A DNA stretch of 64,000 bases. It comes from Desulfobulbaceae bacterium. GTDB taxonomy: Bacteria > Desulfobacterota > Desulfobulbia > Desulfobulbales > SURF-16. Location: positions 1-64,000 of the forward strand of contig JAHLLM010000011.1 in NCBI GenBank assembly GCA_020444175.1, written 5' to 3'. Of this stretch, positions 35,178 to 43,756 are shown in pieces. The position numbers and the translations under genes were made by a program. The notes under the pieces were generated by a model. The model saw only the letters and a program-made list of their open reading frames with translations. It did not search any database and was not told the DNA's origin. Position 1 is the first letter of the stretch, and every line of letters begins with the position of its first letter.

Positions 35178-35470
35178 GTTTTCCTCCGTAGAAAAAAGTG
35201 CTGTTTTGTATTGTTTAAGAAACGAGGTTCTGTTTGGAACAGGGAGTAAAAAATCGCCGGCAGCGTGCAAGAAATCCTTGACGGTCTCGCCTGAAAAATG
35301 CTCACTTGCCGCCGACATTTTGCTAAATCGTTATGATTATGGGGGCGGTTGGTCAGCATTGTTAAGTTTTTTTGCGAGTGCATCATTCTTTAATGAATTT
35401 TTTTTTGCGCTGCAGAAACGAAACAGAATCAACGTTACAGATTGGGCTCGATTTAAAGATCTGACTGACT

Positions 35471-35950
35471 TTAAAAAGGCCCGATTTTCATGAGATGCTC
35501 AGCTTTTTCATCTGTGCCAAGATCCTCCTGGCTGAAATAAGATGTTTCCGAAAAAATGCAGCCAACATTAAAATGCCTGGCTACGGATCGGAAAAGGTTA
35601 ATTGAAGGCTGATTGTCCGGAGCAATGGTCGCCTCAAGAAAATCAGGATTTCGTGCTTTGATCAGGGCGATGAGAAGTTTCTTCCCCAGCCCCTTACCCT
35701 GGCACGGTTTCGCAACCCCGACCTGCCAGACAAAAAGTGTGTCCGGTTGATCGGGGGGACAATACCCTATGACATAGCCGCATACACGGCCCTCACTTTC
35801 CGCAACCATGCATGTTGCCTGAAAATGACGAGCCATTAAGGCATAATAATAGGTGGAATTTACCGAAAGAACCTGAGAGTCCCTGGCCAGAGAATGCATA
35901 GCCAGAGCATCGCGGCTGGTTGACGGCCTGAATATCATCTGATCATCCAT
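35471..35950 (-). CDS. ectA: L-2,4-diaminobutyrate acetyltransferase
   Basis: A 159-aa GNAT enzyme that acetylates diaminobutyrate with acetyl-CoA. FRPSTSRDALAMHSLA at the start, the YCPPDQPDTLFVWQVGV strand and the acetyl-CoA loop QGKGLGKKL are typical of EctA. GGGAGGTG precedes the ATG at 35950. First gene of the ectABC-ask-mscS group. A hairpin (35987-36022) lies just upstream. The 293-nt gap before ectB contains no gene. Confidence 0.95.
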   Translation of the reverse strand: MDDQMIFRPSTSRDALAMHSLARDSQVLSVNSTYYYALMARHFQATCMVAESEGRVCGYVIGYCPPDQPDTLFVWQVGVAKPCQGKGLGKKLLIALIKARNPDFLEATIAPDNQPSINLFRSVARHFNVGCIFSETSYFSQEDLGTDEKAEHLMKIGPF

Positions 35951-35986
35951 GTATTAAAGCACCTCCCGTAATGTAAATAATACGAA

Positions 35987-36022
35987 CAGGTGCCCCCTGC
36001 CCTCGGGCATAATTGCCACCTG
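35987..36022. promoter_or_regulatory. Hairpin upstream of ectA
   Basis: Outer arms CAGGTGCC (35987-35994) and GCCACCTG (36015-36022) pair at 7 of 8, enclosing an inner stem TGCCC-TC-GGGCA (35998-36009). On the minus strand it would form in the ectA leader or overlap its promoter. On the plus strand it is followed by T8. It may be regulatory or a terminator of antisense transcription. Confidence 0.45.
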
Positions 36023-36157
36023 GTATTTTTTTTATTCTGTTCATAATGATTCCTTGCCGGCCTCATATCTTTTTTACCGGTCGGACAAAACAACTGCTTC
36101 ATCGCCGGAGAATCAGCCTGAAACGTTTTATCTGAGGGAGATACAGGCTGTTGTTTA

Positions 36158-36192
36158 GTAACCATTCAGTTGCACCTCATCTGAATAGATAC
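36158..36192. repeat. Minimal family-A inverted repeat
   Basis: GTAACCATTCAGTTGCACCT followed by CATCTGAATAGATAC: the two termini of the family-A element (see 719-925) joined with almost no interior. It lies between ectA and the P-loop kinase gene. Confidence 0.6.
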
Positions 36193-36200
36193 ATTCTTTA

Positions 36201-36818
36201 TTACTTTGCTGCCGGAACAGGTGATTTTTTCTCAAAGACAAAATCAAGTTGATCCATAAGATGATCAAATGTACACCCGGTGTTTATAGAGACCACCATG
36301 GTTGATTCAAGATCATCAAGAGGATCAAGATCTTCCTGTTGTTTTTTTAAAATTTCCCAATCAGCATCAACACCCTTATTGTCACCCGTACGCTCTTCCA
36401 ATCGACGTCTTGTTTCCTTTTCCGAACAATAACAAAGCACAAAACGGACTTTCGTTCCCACTGCCTCGGCAAACTGGGTCAAACGAACTCGCTCCTCCCG
36501 CGGACCATAGCTGGCATCCAGGACAACGGTTTTGCCGCCGGCAATTTCCTGTTCGGCAAAGGTCAGAAGGGCATCGTAAGTACGCCGGGTCACTTGCGGA
36601 TTACAGATCTCCTTATCCCATGAAGCGTGTTGACCAGAGAGTTGCGAAACACCCACCAGCTGTTTTCGCACCATATCAAAATTGAAATAGGAAAATTCAT
36701 GTTTCTGAGCCCAGGCTCTGGCGACAAGAGACTTCCCGCTGCCGGACAGACCCATAAAAACAAAAAGTAAGGGCGTACCTGTTTCTTCCATACTATTTAT
36801 GTGTAATTTTTCTGACAT
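36201..36818 (-). CDS. P-loop kinase of the AAA_33/zeta-toxin type
   Basis: A 205-aa nucleotide-binding protein. Walker A GLSGSGKS lies at about 23-30, VVLDASYGPREER supplies a Walker B-like strand and the Arg cluster, and ETRRRLEERTGDNKGVDADW is the lid. Such proteins phosphorylate small molecules or act on unknown substrates. It sits between the asparagine-synthetase-like gene (104 nt upstream) and ectA on the same strand, suggesting a role in the same osmoadaptation unit. The substrate is not evident. Confidence 0.85.
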   Translation of the reverse strand: MSEKLHINSMEETGTPLLFVFMGLSGSGKSLVARAWAQKHEFSYFNFDMVRKQLVGVSQLSGQHASWDKEICNPQVTRRTYDALLTFAEQEIAGGKTVVLDASYGPREERVRLTQFAEAVGTKVRFVLCYCSEKETRRRLEERTGDNKGVDADWEILKKQQEDLDPLDDLESTMVVSINTGCTFDHLMDQLDFVFEKKSPVPAAK

Positions 36819-36922
36819 GTGCTCCCGGATTGCATCATGACTTCAATCCATATTATTCTGTAATTTTTTAGTCTGTTATCCAGTGTATTGCTCTGGTTTG
36901 GCCAGTAGTCAAGGCATCCGGC

Positions 36923-38440
36923 TCAGGTGCCAATGGAATGCAATATAGAGTCTTGGGGATGAAATTGCCGGAATATCCTGAAATAAAGGGCCGCTTCTTT
37001 TGAGTTTATGATTGCCCCGGGATAGTCATGACGAAGACGGGCAAATTCCTCATCATCTATTTCCTTGTCAGCCAATTTTTCGCCAAGCAGAGTACAAACT
37101 GAGTCGCTGTTAGACTGTCCACTATGGCGCCAGATAATTTCATCCGGCAAAAGACCGCTTTGGGCAAAGGCCTGCCGGAATATCCATTTATCTATTTTTA
37201 ATCCGTCATCCTGCTCCTTGATCTTGAGATCAGCCGGAATCTTCATGGCCAGAGCAATCATCTCCTTATCAAGGAAAGGGAGACGCAGCTGCAGGTTAAA
37301 ATACATGGCCATGCGATCGATGCGCTGCAGGTTTATATTATGAAGATTTTCTATACATCGTCGGCCCTCCTCATTTATCTGGGCAAGAGGAAAACGTTTC
37401 ATGTAATTATAGCCGGCAAACAGTTCGTTCGCCCCCTCACCAGTGAGCGCCACAGTGACATATTCCGACGCCAGTTTACATGCAAAGAAACAGGGCACGG
37501 AACACCGAACCAATGCGGGATCATAGCTTTCAAGCTTGTGAATCACCCTGTGCAGCGCCTCGTAATATTCGCTTTCGCTGAATGTCATTTCATGATGGAT
37601 TGAACCGATGTGATCTGCAGCAACCCGGGCCGGCTTAAAATCGTCGGGCTCATTGCCGTGCTCATCACACATGCCGACAACGAACGTGTGGAGGCCTGGC
37701 ATCTCCCGGGCGGCGATAGCAGCAATAATGGAGGAATCAAGGTCTCCATTGCAAAACGCGCCCACAGGCACCTGCGGATCTGCCAGCAATCTTTTTTTAA
37801 CGGATTGCCGAAAGGTTTTGCGAATTCTGATGCCGATTGCTTCTATTTCGGCAAGTGGCCTTTTATCCACCTTGGGCAGCCAGTAATAACGTATAAATCC
37901 CCCGGCAGGCGTATAGTAATGACCCGGCGGAAATTCACGGATCTCTTCAACCCCGGCCAAACTCATGGCCTCAAGTTCTGAGCCGAAATAAATCACATCG
38001 TCACGATAGCCGTAATAAAGAGGCTTAATTCCGATGGGATCACGGGCCAACATAAAAGTATTCCTGTCAGAGTCGAACAGAGCAAGAGCAAACACGCCAT
38101 CCAGCTCTCGCACTCCGTCGGGACCGCGCTGATCATAGAGAGCCAGAATAACTTCCGAATCAGCATGAGTACGAAATGGATACTTTTTTTTGAAACGCCG
38201 ACGGATCGCCTGAAAATTATAAATCTCGCCGTTGGAGATCACCCCTTTTGATTCATCTTTGCTCAAAATAGGCTGGTGACCGTGTTCCGCATCAACGATC
38301 GACAGCCTGGTGTGCCCCAGGACCATATTTTTGCTCGAGTGCACACCACGATCATCAGGTCCCCGATGGCTAAGGGCGTCGAGCATTCGATTAATGGTTG
38401 TTTCATCTTTTTTCCCGAAACAACCGGCAATTCCACACAT
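36923..38440 (-). CDS. Asparagine-synthetase-like amidotransferase with altered ATP loop
   Basis: A 505-aa protein. The N-terminal class II glutaminase is intact (Cys2 in MCGIAG, SHRGPDDRG, and the GEIYNF loop). The C-terminal synthetase domain departs from the family: the ATP-pyrophosphatase loop SGGxDSS is FCNGDLDSS, and GEGADELFGGY is GEGANELFAGY. It may amidate another substrate or have weak AMP-forming activity. Being upstream of the kinase and ectoine genes on the same strand, a role in making an amide-containing solute is possible but unproven. Confidence 0.85.
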   Translation of the reverse strand: MCGIAGCFGKKDETTINRMLDALSHRGPDDRGVHSSKNMVLGHTRLSIVDAEHGHQPILSKDESKGVISNGEIYNFQAIRRRFKKKYPFRTHADSEVILALYDQRGPDGVRELDGVFALALFDSDRNTFMLARDPIGIKPLYYGYRDDVIYFGSELEAMSLAGVEEIREFPPGHYYTPAGGFIRYYWLPKVDKRPLAEIEAIGIRIRKTFRQSVKKRLLADPQVPVGAFCNGDLDSSIIAAIAAREMPGLHTFVVGMCDEHGNEPDDFKPARVAADHIGSIHHEMTFSESEYYEALHRVIHKLESYDPALVRCSVPCFFACKLASEYVTVALTGEGANELFAGYNYMKRFPLAQINEEGRRCIENLHNINLQRIDRMAMYFNLQLRLPFLDKEMIALAMKIPADLKIKEQDDGLKIDKWIFRQAFAQSGLLPDEIIWRHSGQSNSDSVCTLLGEKLADKEIDDEEFARLRHDYPGAIINSKEAALYFRIFRQFHPQDSILHSIGT

Positions 38441-38507
38441 ATCTTCCTTTCCTTATTGGATTGTCTACTCACCCAGCAGCCACCTTTCTTCCGGTAACCA
38501 CCAGCGT

Positions 38508-38617
38508 TGTAACTGTTCGCAGGGTGCCGGAGATGCAAGGCATCGTCCTGTAAACTATACACCGGTATGTGAGCAGGGCGATAACACAGCAGATTCGGTA
38601 CCCTGCGAGCAGTTACA
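38508..38617. repeat. Miniature inverted-repeat element, family B
   Basis: Termini TGTAACTGTTCGCAGGGTGCC and GGTACCCTGCGAGCAGTTACA match as inverted repeats at 19 of 21 positions. The element is 110 bp with no ORF. It begins like family A (GTAACT.TTC) but has a different continuation. Confidence 0.7.
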
Positions 38618-38695
38618 TTGGATTCTCTTTACTTAGGCGTAAATTAAGCAGTTTTTTCGCTGCAGGAGTATAAACGCCAGACCGTCAAAAAATTT

Positions 38696-39463
38696 TCACC
38701 GGCTCTTTGGGAGACTTCTCACCACACGACGACTTTTTACTGTTCTCCGTGTTGCAGGTCTGACGCTTCTTCGTTTACTGACAACTTTCTTGCGCCTCAC
38801 TGTTTTCCGCGTTTTTGGCCTTTTTTTGGGGATGACAATACGTTTCTTCTTCTGGTCGAAAAGCATCTTTTCAACTTGTTCATCTCCCCTCTGGAAAACA
38901 ATTTTTTCCGGCAGTATACTGGCTACCCGAAACCCGCCTATGACATCGCCGGTCCGGACCGTCTTTTTTACATTTTTTGCGGCCCGCAACTGTTTGGATT
39001 TATTTATCCTTGTCCTCGCTCTCGCTCTTTTATTGAGTCTGGTGCGCGGTATGGAACGTTTTTTTTTGGCCGCCACCTTTGTCCGGTCCGGATAACTGAT
39101 CAAGCCCCTTGCCGCGTCACCAATAAGGATTGAGCCGTTATACATCACCTCTTCAAGATCAACCTCTATGCCTTTTCCCTGGACATCCTCCTCAACCTTA
39201 ACCTTGTCCGGGTCCGCCAGATAGCGCTGCTCATTAAACGGATAGCCCTCATTAAGATCAGGTAATGGGGTGGGAACCGGTGGATAAAAACTGATTTTTG
39301 TGGCCTGTTGACGAGGTCCTGATTTCACCTGCTCCTTTTGAACGATTTGCTGAATCGATTCATGAGCAGATGACTGCCAGGTATCAACAATCTCCATGCC
39401 GATAAAACAGAGAGAGGTAAGCAGGGCAAGAGCTGCGATAATTTGTCCGACAGATTGATTCAT
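38696..39463 (-). CDS. Membrane-anchored PilP/GspC-like protein with very basic tail
   Basis: A 255-aa protein with one N-terminal membrane helix (residues 8-28), a periplasmic linker, and a short beta domain near 178-208 (VIGGFRVASILPEKIVFQRG) of the type found in PilP/GspC inner-membrane proteins. Two Lys/Arg-rich blocks flank it (about 135-170 and 215-255, many RRxVxKR units). The basic tail could bind peptidoglycan, polyanions or DNA. No pilus or T2SS neighbours are in the window. Function unknown. Confidence 0.7.
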   Translation of the reverse strand: MNQSVGQIIAALALLTSLCFIGMEIVDTWQSSAHESIQQIVQKEQVKSGPRQQATKISFYPPVPTPLPDLNEGYPFNEQRYLADPDKVKVEEDVQGKGIEVDLEEVMYNGSILIGDAARGLISYPDRTKVAAKKKRSIPRTRLNKRARARTRINKSKQLRAAKNVKKTVRTGDVIGGFRVASILPEKIVFQRGDEQVEKMLFDQKKKRIVIPKKRPKTRKTVRRKKVVSKRRSVRPATRRTVKSRRVVRSLPKSR

Positions 39464-39589
39464 ACCTTCGATCTTTTAGCTAATTTAAAATTCTCGCATT
39501 TATGCCGTTGATAACACAAACCCGTTTCACCATCGCCGGTCTGATGCATATCCTATGAATTCAAGAATAATCGACCCTTTTCCTCCTTT

Positions 39590-40030
39590 TTACCAGCCCC
39601 ATAAAAGTTTCCTGGAAACCCAGCCTGTGGTGCCATTCTGATGTCTTACCTTCGCCCATCCCTTGACCTGTTTTATGGTACGGAATACAACCCCATACTT
39701 GGCCTGCGCTATGATTCGATATTTGGTGCCCGGGCCGCTGCGAATATTGATGATTTTCTTTTTTACCACCATATGTGCCTTGCTTGAGGTCAATGATGCG
39801 AAAACCCACCCAGTATCATTTTCAAAATCCCTCACCTTGAGCCATTTTCCCTTATGACCAATAACCTGCAGAGGAAATCCCTTACCAAGCACCCATTTCA
39901 CCTTGGAGTTCGTTGTTGGTGAAATACGTAAATTAACTTCATCACCGCTGATACTGACCATCTTTGCCAAACTGACGGCAGGCAGCAGCAGAACAAGCAG
40001 ACAGAGGAGAATAAAACTTTTGCTATTCAT
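39590..40030 (-). CDS. Exported double-SH3b protein
   Basis: A 146-aa protein with a signal peptide (SFILLCLLVLLLPAVSLA) and two bacterial SH3 domains (about 28-85 and 88-145; VNLRISPTTNSKVKWVL and INIRSGPGTKYRIIAQ). Such domains bind peptidoglycan cross-links. The frame is open to 40129. ATG 40099 has a better ribosome-binding site (AAGG), but its extra 23 residues are encoded by a dispersed repeat (40058-40086), so ATG 40030 with a clean signal peptide is preferred. Confidence 0.8.
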   Translation of the reverse strand: MNSKSFILLCLLVLLLPAVSLAKMVSISGDEVNLRISPTTNSKVKWVLGKGFPLQVIGHKGKWLKVRDFENDTGWVFASLTSSKAHMVVKKKIINIRSGPGTKYRIIAQAKYGVVFRTIKQVKGWAKVRHQNGTTGWVSRKLLWGW

Positions 40031-40057
40031 TCGTTTTTCAAATTTTAACAATGCGCG

Positions 40058-40086
40058 CCCAAAAGCTCGACCACCGAAGGAACGCG
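40058..40086. repeat. CGCGTTCC...TTTTGGG dispersed repeat, copy 1
   Basis: CCCAAAAGCTCGACCACCG... here resembles CCCAAAAACGCTCGATCACC... at 40946-40976. Copies flank the MarR gene at its two ends. Confidence 0.45.
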
Positions 40087-40335
40087 TGAACTTATTCATA
40101 ATACCTTCTAAAGGATGCCTGTTACCCAAATAGCTATATGCATTCCGTTACTGGAAGGCATGCGGCAAAAACGTCATGGAATGTAGTTATGATCGATTTT
40201 CACAAACACTGGCACCCAGTAGCGGGAACCAAATTGCAGAGCGGAAGAAAAGCATGGGAGAAATTGCGAGAGATCGTGACCAGGATCACTCTTTATTTTT
40301 TGTATGGAGATATCCTTGATTCGTATCATTTCGAT

Positions 40336-40896
40336 TTATTTATTTTGTTGCGTCAGTTTATCGGTGTTCTTGTCTTCTTTATATTCACCAATTGGCAGCA
40401 TGCCTGCTTTTTCGTCAACTACCTTAAGAGCATCCACAAATTGATTCAATCCGGATTCCAGCTCCAGAAGCACCTCATCAGGCAAACGAAGTAAGACATC
40501 TGTTAAAGCTCCCTGGGCAGGCCGTGGAGCTTTTGCCAGCAAATTTGTTCCTTTTTCCGTGAGATAGAGCCGAACAACACGTTGATCACGTGAAGAACGT
40601 TCACGGTAGACCAGATCTTTTTTCTGAATCTTATCAAGCATATTGCTGCAGGTAGATTGATGGATTGATAAAACTCTGGCCAGGCCGGAAACAGTCAAAC
40701 CCGGCTCATTAAACAATTCCCACATCATCCACAACTGCGCCGCAGAGAGTCCTGATTCTTTTTCCACCCAACGGGAATGAGCCTGGGCTGAACGAAAAAT
40801 GATCCGGAAATTTTTTAGGATTGTCTGAAATCGAATAAATCGTTGATCATCTTCTTTTTTTTGCGCCTGGAAATGAGGGCTTCCTGCACTCTTCAT
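40336..40896 (-). CDS. MarR-family transcriptional regulator
   Basis: A 186-aa regulator with an N-terminal basic extension (about 1-20), a MarR winged helix (about 60-125: LTVSGLARVLSIHQSTCSNMLDKI, and the RDQRVVRLYLTEKG wing) and a C-terminal helix for dimerisation. The ATG at 40896 is preceded by AAGG. MarR proteins bind AT-rich dyads; the 31-bp dyad at 41065-41095 upstream is a plausible operator. MarR-type EctR controls ectoine genes in methylotrophs, but this gene is 5 kb from ectA, so the target is open. Confidence 0.88.
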   Translation of the reverse strand: MKSAGSPHFQAQKKEDDQRFIRFQTILKNFRIIFRSAQAHSRWVEKESGLSAAQLWMMWELFNEPGLTVSGLARVLSIHQSTCSNMLDKIQKKDLVYRERSSRDQRVVRLYLTEKGTNLLAKAPRPAQGALTDVLLRLPDEVLLELESGLNQFVDALKVVDEKAGMLPIGEYKEDKNTDKLTQQNK

Positions 40897-40945
40897 CAAG
40901 ATTTACCTTCTTAATCTTTCGACCCCGCACTTATGCCCTCATGGA

Positions 40946-40976
40946 CCCAAAAACGCTCGATCACCACCGGAACGCG
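40946..40976. repeat. CGCGTTCC...TTTTGGG dispersed repeat, copy 2
   Basis: CCCAAAAACGCTCGATCACC, then ACCGGAACGCG, similar to 40058-40086. It lies just upstream of the MarR gene. Confidence 0.4.
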
Positions 40977-41064
40977 AGTACGTTGTTGATACTGCATTGC
41001 CGAATGATCAGCTTCAGAGTTTTGCAAGTTCATCAACTTTTCTAAAAAAATATTGTCACAAAAT

Positions 41065-41095
41065 ATATTTGCACAATAACATATTGCTCAAATAT
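41065..41095. promoter_or_regulatory. 31-bp dyad, candidate MarR operator
   Basis: ATATTTG-CA-CAATA-ACA-TATTG-CT-CAAATAT is a perfect nested inverted repeat. It lies about 170 bp upstream of the MarR start and about 300 bp upstream of the FHA gene. The rest of 40900-41388 contains no credible gene. Confidence 0.5.
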
Positions 41096-41388
41096 TACAA
41101 GGGTGGCGGTGACAGGTTCCACGAAAATATACCTTCTGGCCATAGCAATAAACCCTGGAACCCAAAGTGGTTTTCATCAATATAAATGGAGTTTTTCTGT
41201 ATTTGCATCAGAGTGGCAAGCAATCAAATTGATTGCTCCATTACTCGACAATTGCAATCGCCTCACGGCTATGCTACTTTAAATTCACAGTTTCAATTGA
41301 ATGGGTTATGGATGATGGTCAGCTTCAGATGAAGCTTCACCCTTAAGGACCTAAATGCACATTTATCAAATTTTCAAAATACAATGAA

Positions 41389-42333
41389 ATGAAAACAGCA
41401 CCTGTTATCATTGTTCAACTGATACACATAGAAGGTCCACTCAAGGGTCAGATTGTCGAGTTATCCGACACGGAGATCAAGATAGGCCGTCACCCTTCAT
41501 GTCAGCTTAAATTTCCTGCCGACATGAACATCATTTCCAGAGAACACGCCAAAATTATCAGGGAGGGGAACCGTTTCAAACTGGCTGATCAAAGTGCCAA
41601 CGGAACGATTGTCAATGGCAGGAGAATAAAGGAAACCTTTCTCAAGGACGGAGATGTTATAACCATATCAGAGGGGGGACCAAAGGTAAGTTTTTTGACC
41701 AGGATGACCGACGAACCCATGGCGTCGCCTGAACCTGAGCCGCAACCTGTGTCCCAGCCTCTTCCTGAGCCAGAGCCGCCACGTGAAAATATTATCGTCC
41801 ATCCGCCGGTCCAGGAGCCAGTAATAGAGCCCCCACAACCCGCCCCGGTCGGCCCCGAACCAGTAGTGGCGCCGGTGCCGCCGCCGGCGCCGCAGAAAAA
41901 TAAAGTGCCGCTTATCATCCAATACGGCCCGACTCTGCGTTCCTTTGACAAATTACCCCTGAAAATCGGTCAGCATCCCAGCAGCGATTTCCTCCTTGAA
42001 CATGCAAATATTCTTGATCTTCACGCAGAAATTTATTTCGAAAATGATCACTTTTGGATTCGTGACCTTACAGGCCGGCAGATGATTACTATCAATAACA
42101 TTCCTGTTGAACAAGGAGCTATTTTAGAAAAAGATGGCGAAATTGCCCTAAGCGCAACCGGACCTTATTTTCAATTCCTTGGGAACGGTCGCTTAACAGA
42201 AGTGGAAAAGACCCCTGACACCTCTCATGCCAATGACCAGGAATCAGGGATGATTGGGCGTGAAAAAACAAACGAGAAAAAGGGCTTGAGTAAACCAATG
42301 TCTTTTTTGAGAAAGATTCTCTCAAAAGATTAA
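41389..42333 (+). CDS. Double FHA-domain protein
   Basis: A 314-aa cytoplasmic protein. FHA 1 (about 10-105) has the pThr-binding residues: IGRHPSC, SREHA and ANGTIVNG. A Pro/Glu-rich linker (about 110-170) joins a second, degenerate FHA (about 175-275; IGQHPSS lacks the Arg, and no SxxH or NG is seen). It would dock Thr-phosphorylated proteins made by the two kinases in this island; it parallels Fha of type VI secretion control. The start ATG 41389 has no strong ribosome-binding site. Neighbours are a small protein and PP2C. Confidence 0.85.
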   Translation: MKTAPVIIVQLIHIEGPLKGQIVELSDTEIKIGRHPSCQLKFPADMNIISREHAKIIREGNRFKLADQSANGTIVNGRRIKETFLKDGDVITISEGGPKVSFLTRMTDEPMASPEPEPQPVSQPLPEPEPPRENIIVHPPVQEPVIEPPQPAPVGPEPVVAPVPPPAPQKNKVPLIIQYGPTLRSFDKLPLKIGQHPSSDFLLEHANILDLHAEIYFENDHFWIRDLTGRQMITINNIPVEQGAILEKDGEIALSATGPYFQFLGNGRLTEVEKTPDTSHANDQESGMIGREKTNEKKGLSKPMSFLRKILSKD

Positions 42334-42360
42334 GTCCAGATCGGGTACAGGACCCGGCAG

Positions 42361-42606
42361 TTATGACGTTTCGGACTCCTTCAGCAACGGCATTCCTTTT
42401 CCGATAATTTCGAGGACGTTATCAATCTGCTCAAGGTCCATTACCCCCTGTTCCAGGAGAATTCGGCCAACCAGGCGGTGTCTGCCCTCATTGATATCAT
42501 CCATCACCTGGATCTTCAGTGCCTCGACGAACTGTTCAGGTGAGACATAGCCCTTTTCAATGGCAATAACACCAAAACGTTTCTCTAAATGTTCAGTCTC
42601 CATCAT
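42361..42606 (-). CDS. Small helical domain protein, unknown
   Basis: An 81-aa protein with a helical fold (RFGVIAIEKGYVSPEQFVEA, then RLVGRILLEQGVMDLEQI). The repeated GYVSPEQ/GVMDLEQ pattern resembles the N-terminal GspE/PilB-type docking domain. AAGGGAG precedes the ATG at 42606. It is convergent with the FHA gene (27 nt apart). Probably an accessory signalling protein. Confidence 0.7.
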   Translation of the reverse strand: MMETEHLEKRFGVIAIEKGYVSPEQFVEALKIQVMDDINEGRHRLVGRILLEQGVMDLEQIDNVLEIIGKGMPLLKESETS

Positions 42607-42720
42607 TCTCCCTTTTCTATAATTTACAAACCTTATTGTATATCCAGAGCAAGATCAAAAGCAAAAATAATTCTGAAATTCTTCAAGAACATTATATACT
42701 GATTTTACTAGAGATGAATC

Positions 42721-42907
42721 TATTCAACAAGACTCGAAATGACCCTCAACTCCAGGCCGTAACTGTTCAGATGTACCTCAGACTTGGACAAGCAGGCCTG
42801 CGAAACAGGTAAGCGAGCTTGCGGGACTCCGATAGACTCCTATGTGAGGAGGCCCGATCTTTCAAAGAGGGAAACGCTGACTCCGCGGGGTGCAGCTGAA
42901 GAGGTAC
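42721..42907. repeat. Miniature inverted-repeat element, family A, copy 2
   Basis: The left end GTAACTGTTCAGATGTACCT (from 42759) and the degenerate right end GGTGCAGCTGAAGAGGTAC (42889-42907) match copy 1 at 719-925, including the flank CCTCAACTCCAGG. It ends 13 nt before the PP2C start. Confidence 0.7.
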
Positions 42908-42920
42908 CTGGAGATAAATA

Positions 42921-43709
42921 ATGAAGAGGCAGGACGGCATAATTAGCTGGAGAAATTTTTCACTCTCCTATTCCGGAATTTCAGACAAGGGACAGATCCG
43001 CAAAGAAAATGAGGATGATTTCCTGGTCATGGAGAACCATCGTTTATTCTGCGTTGCCGATGGCATGGGAGGGGAGCAGGCCGGGCAGTTGGCAAGCCGT
43101 ACCACCCTGGAAAGTGCGGCAAAGTGCATGAAGTATCTCAGCGATACAGAGGATGCCACCATGCCGTATGGTTTAACAGCTGACATGCTGGAAAAACCTT
43201 TGCTTGCCAGCGTAACAGAATTCGCAAATTTCCAGGTCAATAAAAAAAGCGACGGCGGGACCATGGGTTCGACTCTGGTTGCCGCACATTTTTCTGAGGA
43301 CAATCTGAATATAGCCCATGTAGGAGACAGCCGGCTCTATTTATGGCGTGAAGGCCAACTGACCCAGCTCACGGAAGATCACTCACTGGTATACGAACTC
43401 TTCAAGTTAGGAAAAATCACCCAGCAGGAAATGCGCGATCATAAGATGCGAAACGTCATAACCCGCGCCATCGGAACCAATTCTTCAGTAGAACCGAGTC
43501 TCGGGCATATTGATGTTCAAGCTGGTGATATTTATCTTTTGTGCTCCGACGGACTGACAACCATGCTGCAAGCCTATGATATTGTAAAAACTTTCAAAAA
43601 CGGCTCCAGCCTTTCCTCCCTTGCCGAATCTTTTATCTCCCAGGCAAATGATGCAGGCGGACGGGATAATATCACTGTTCTGCTTATCGCGGTTAAAGAA
43701 AATACATGA
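42921..43709 (+). CDS. PP2C-type Ser/Thr protein phosphatase
   Basis: A 262-aa phosphatase with all metal-binding Asp motifs: RKENEDDF, CVADGMGG, GSTLVAA, HVGDSRLYL, CSDGLT and GGRDNIT. It removes phosphate from Ser/Thr proteins and would oppose the kinases at 47821 and 51939, as PppA opposes PpkA. It has no membrane segment. The ATG at 42921 follows GGAG that lies beside the repeat end, so a repeat insertion sits directly in its promoter region. Confidence 0.95.
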   Translation: MKRQDGIISWRNFSLSYSGISDKGQIRKENEDDFLVMENHRLFCVADGMGGEQAGQLASRTTLESAAKCMKYLSDTEDATMPYGLTADMLEKPLLASVTEFANFQVNKKSDGGTMGSTLVAAHFSEDNLNIAHVGDSRLYLWREGQLTQLTEDHSLVYELFKLGKITQQEMRDHKMRNVITRAIGTNSSVEPSLGHIDVQAGDIYLLCSDGLTTMLQAYDIVKTFKNGSSLSSLAESFISQANDAGGRDNITVLLIAVKENT

Positions 43710-43756
43710 TTAAAACCATCCCCCAAAGGCAAATGAATAAGAAATGAACAACCGGT

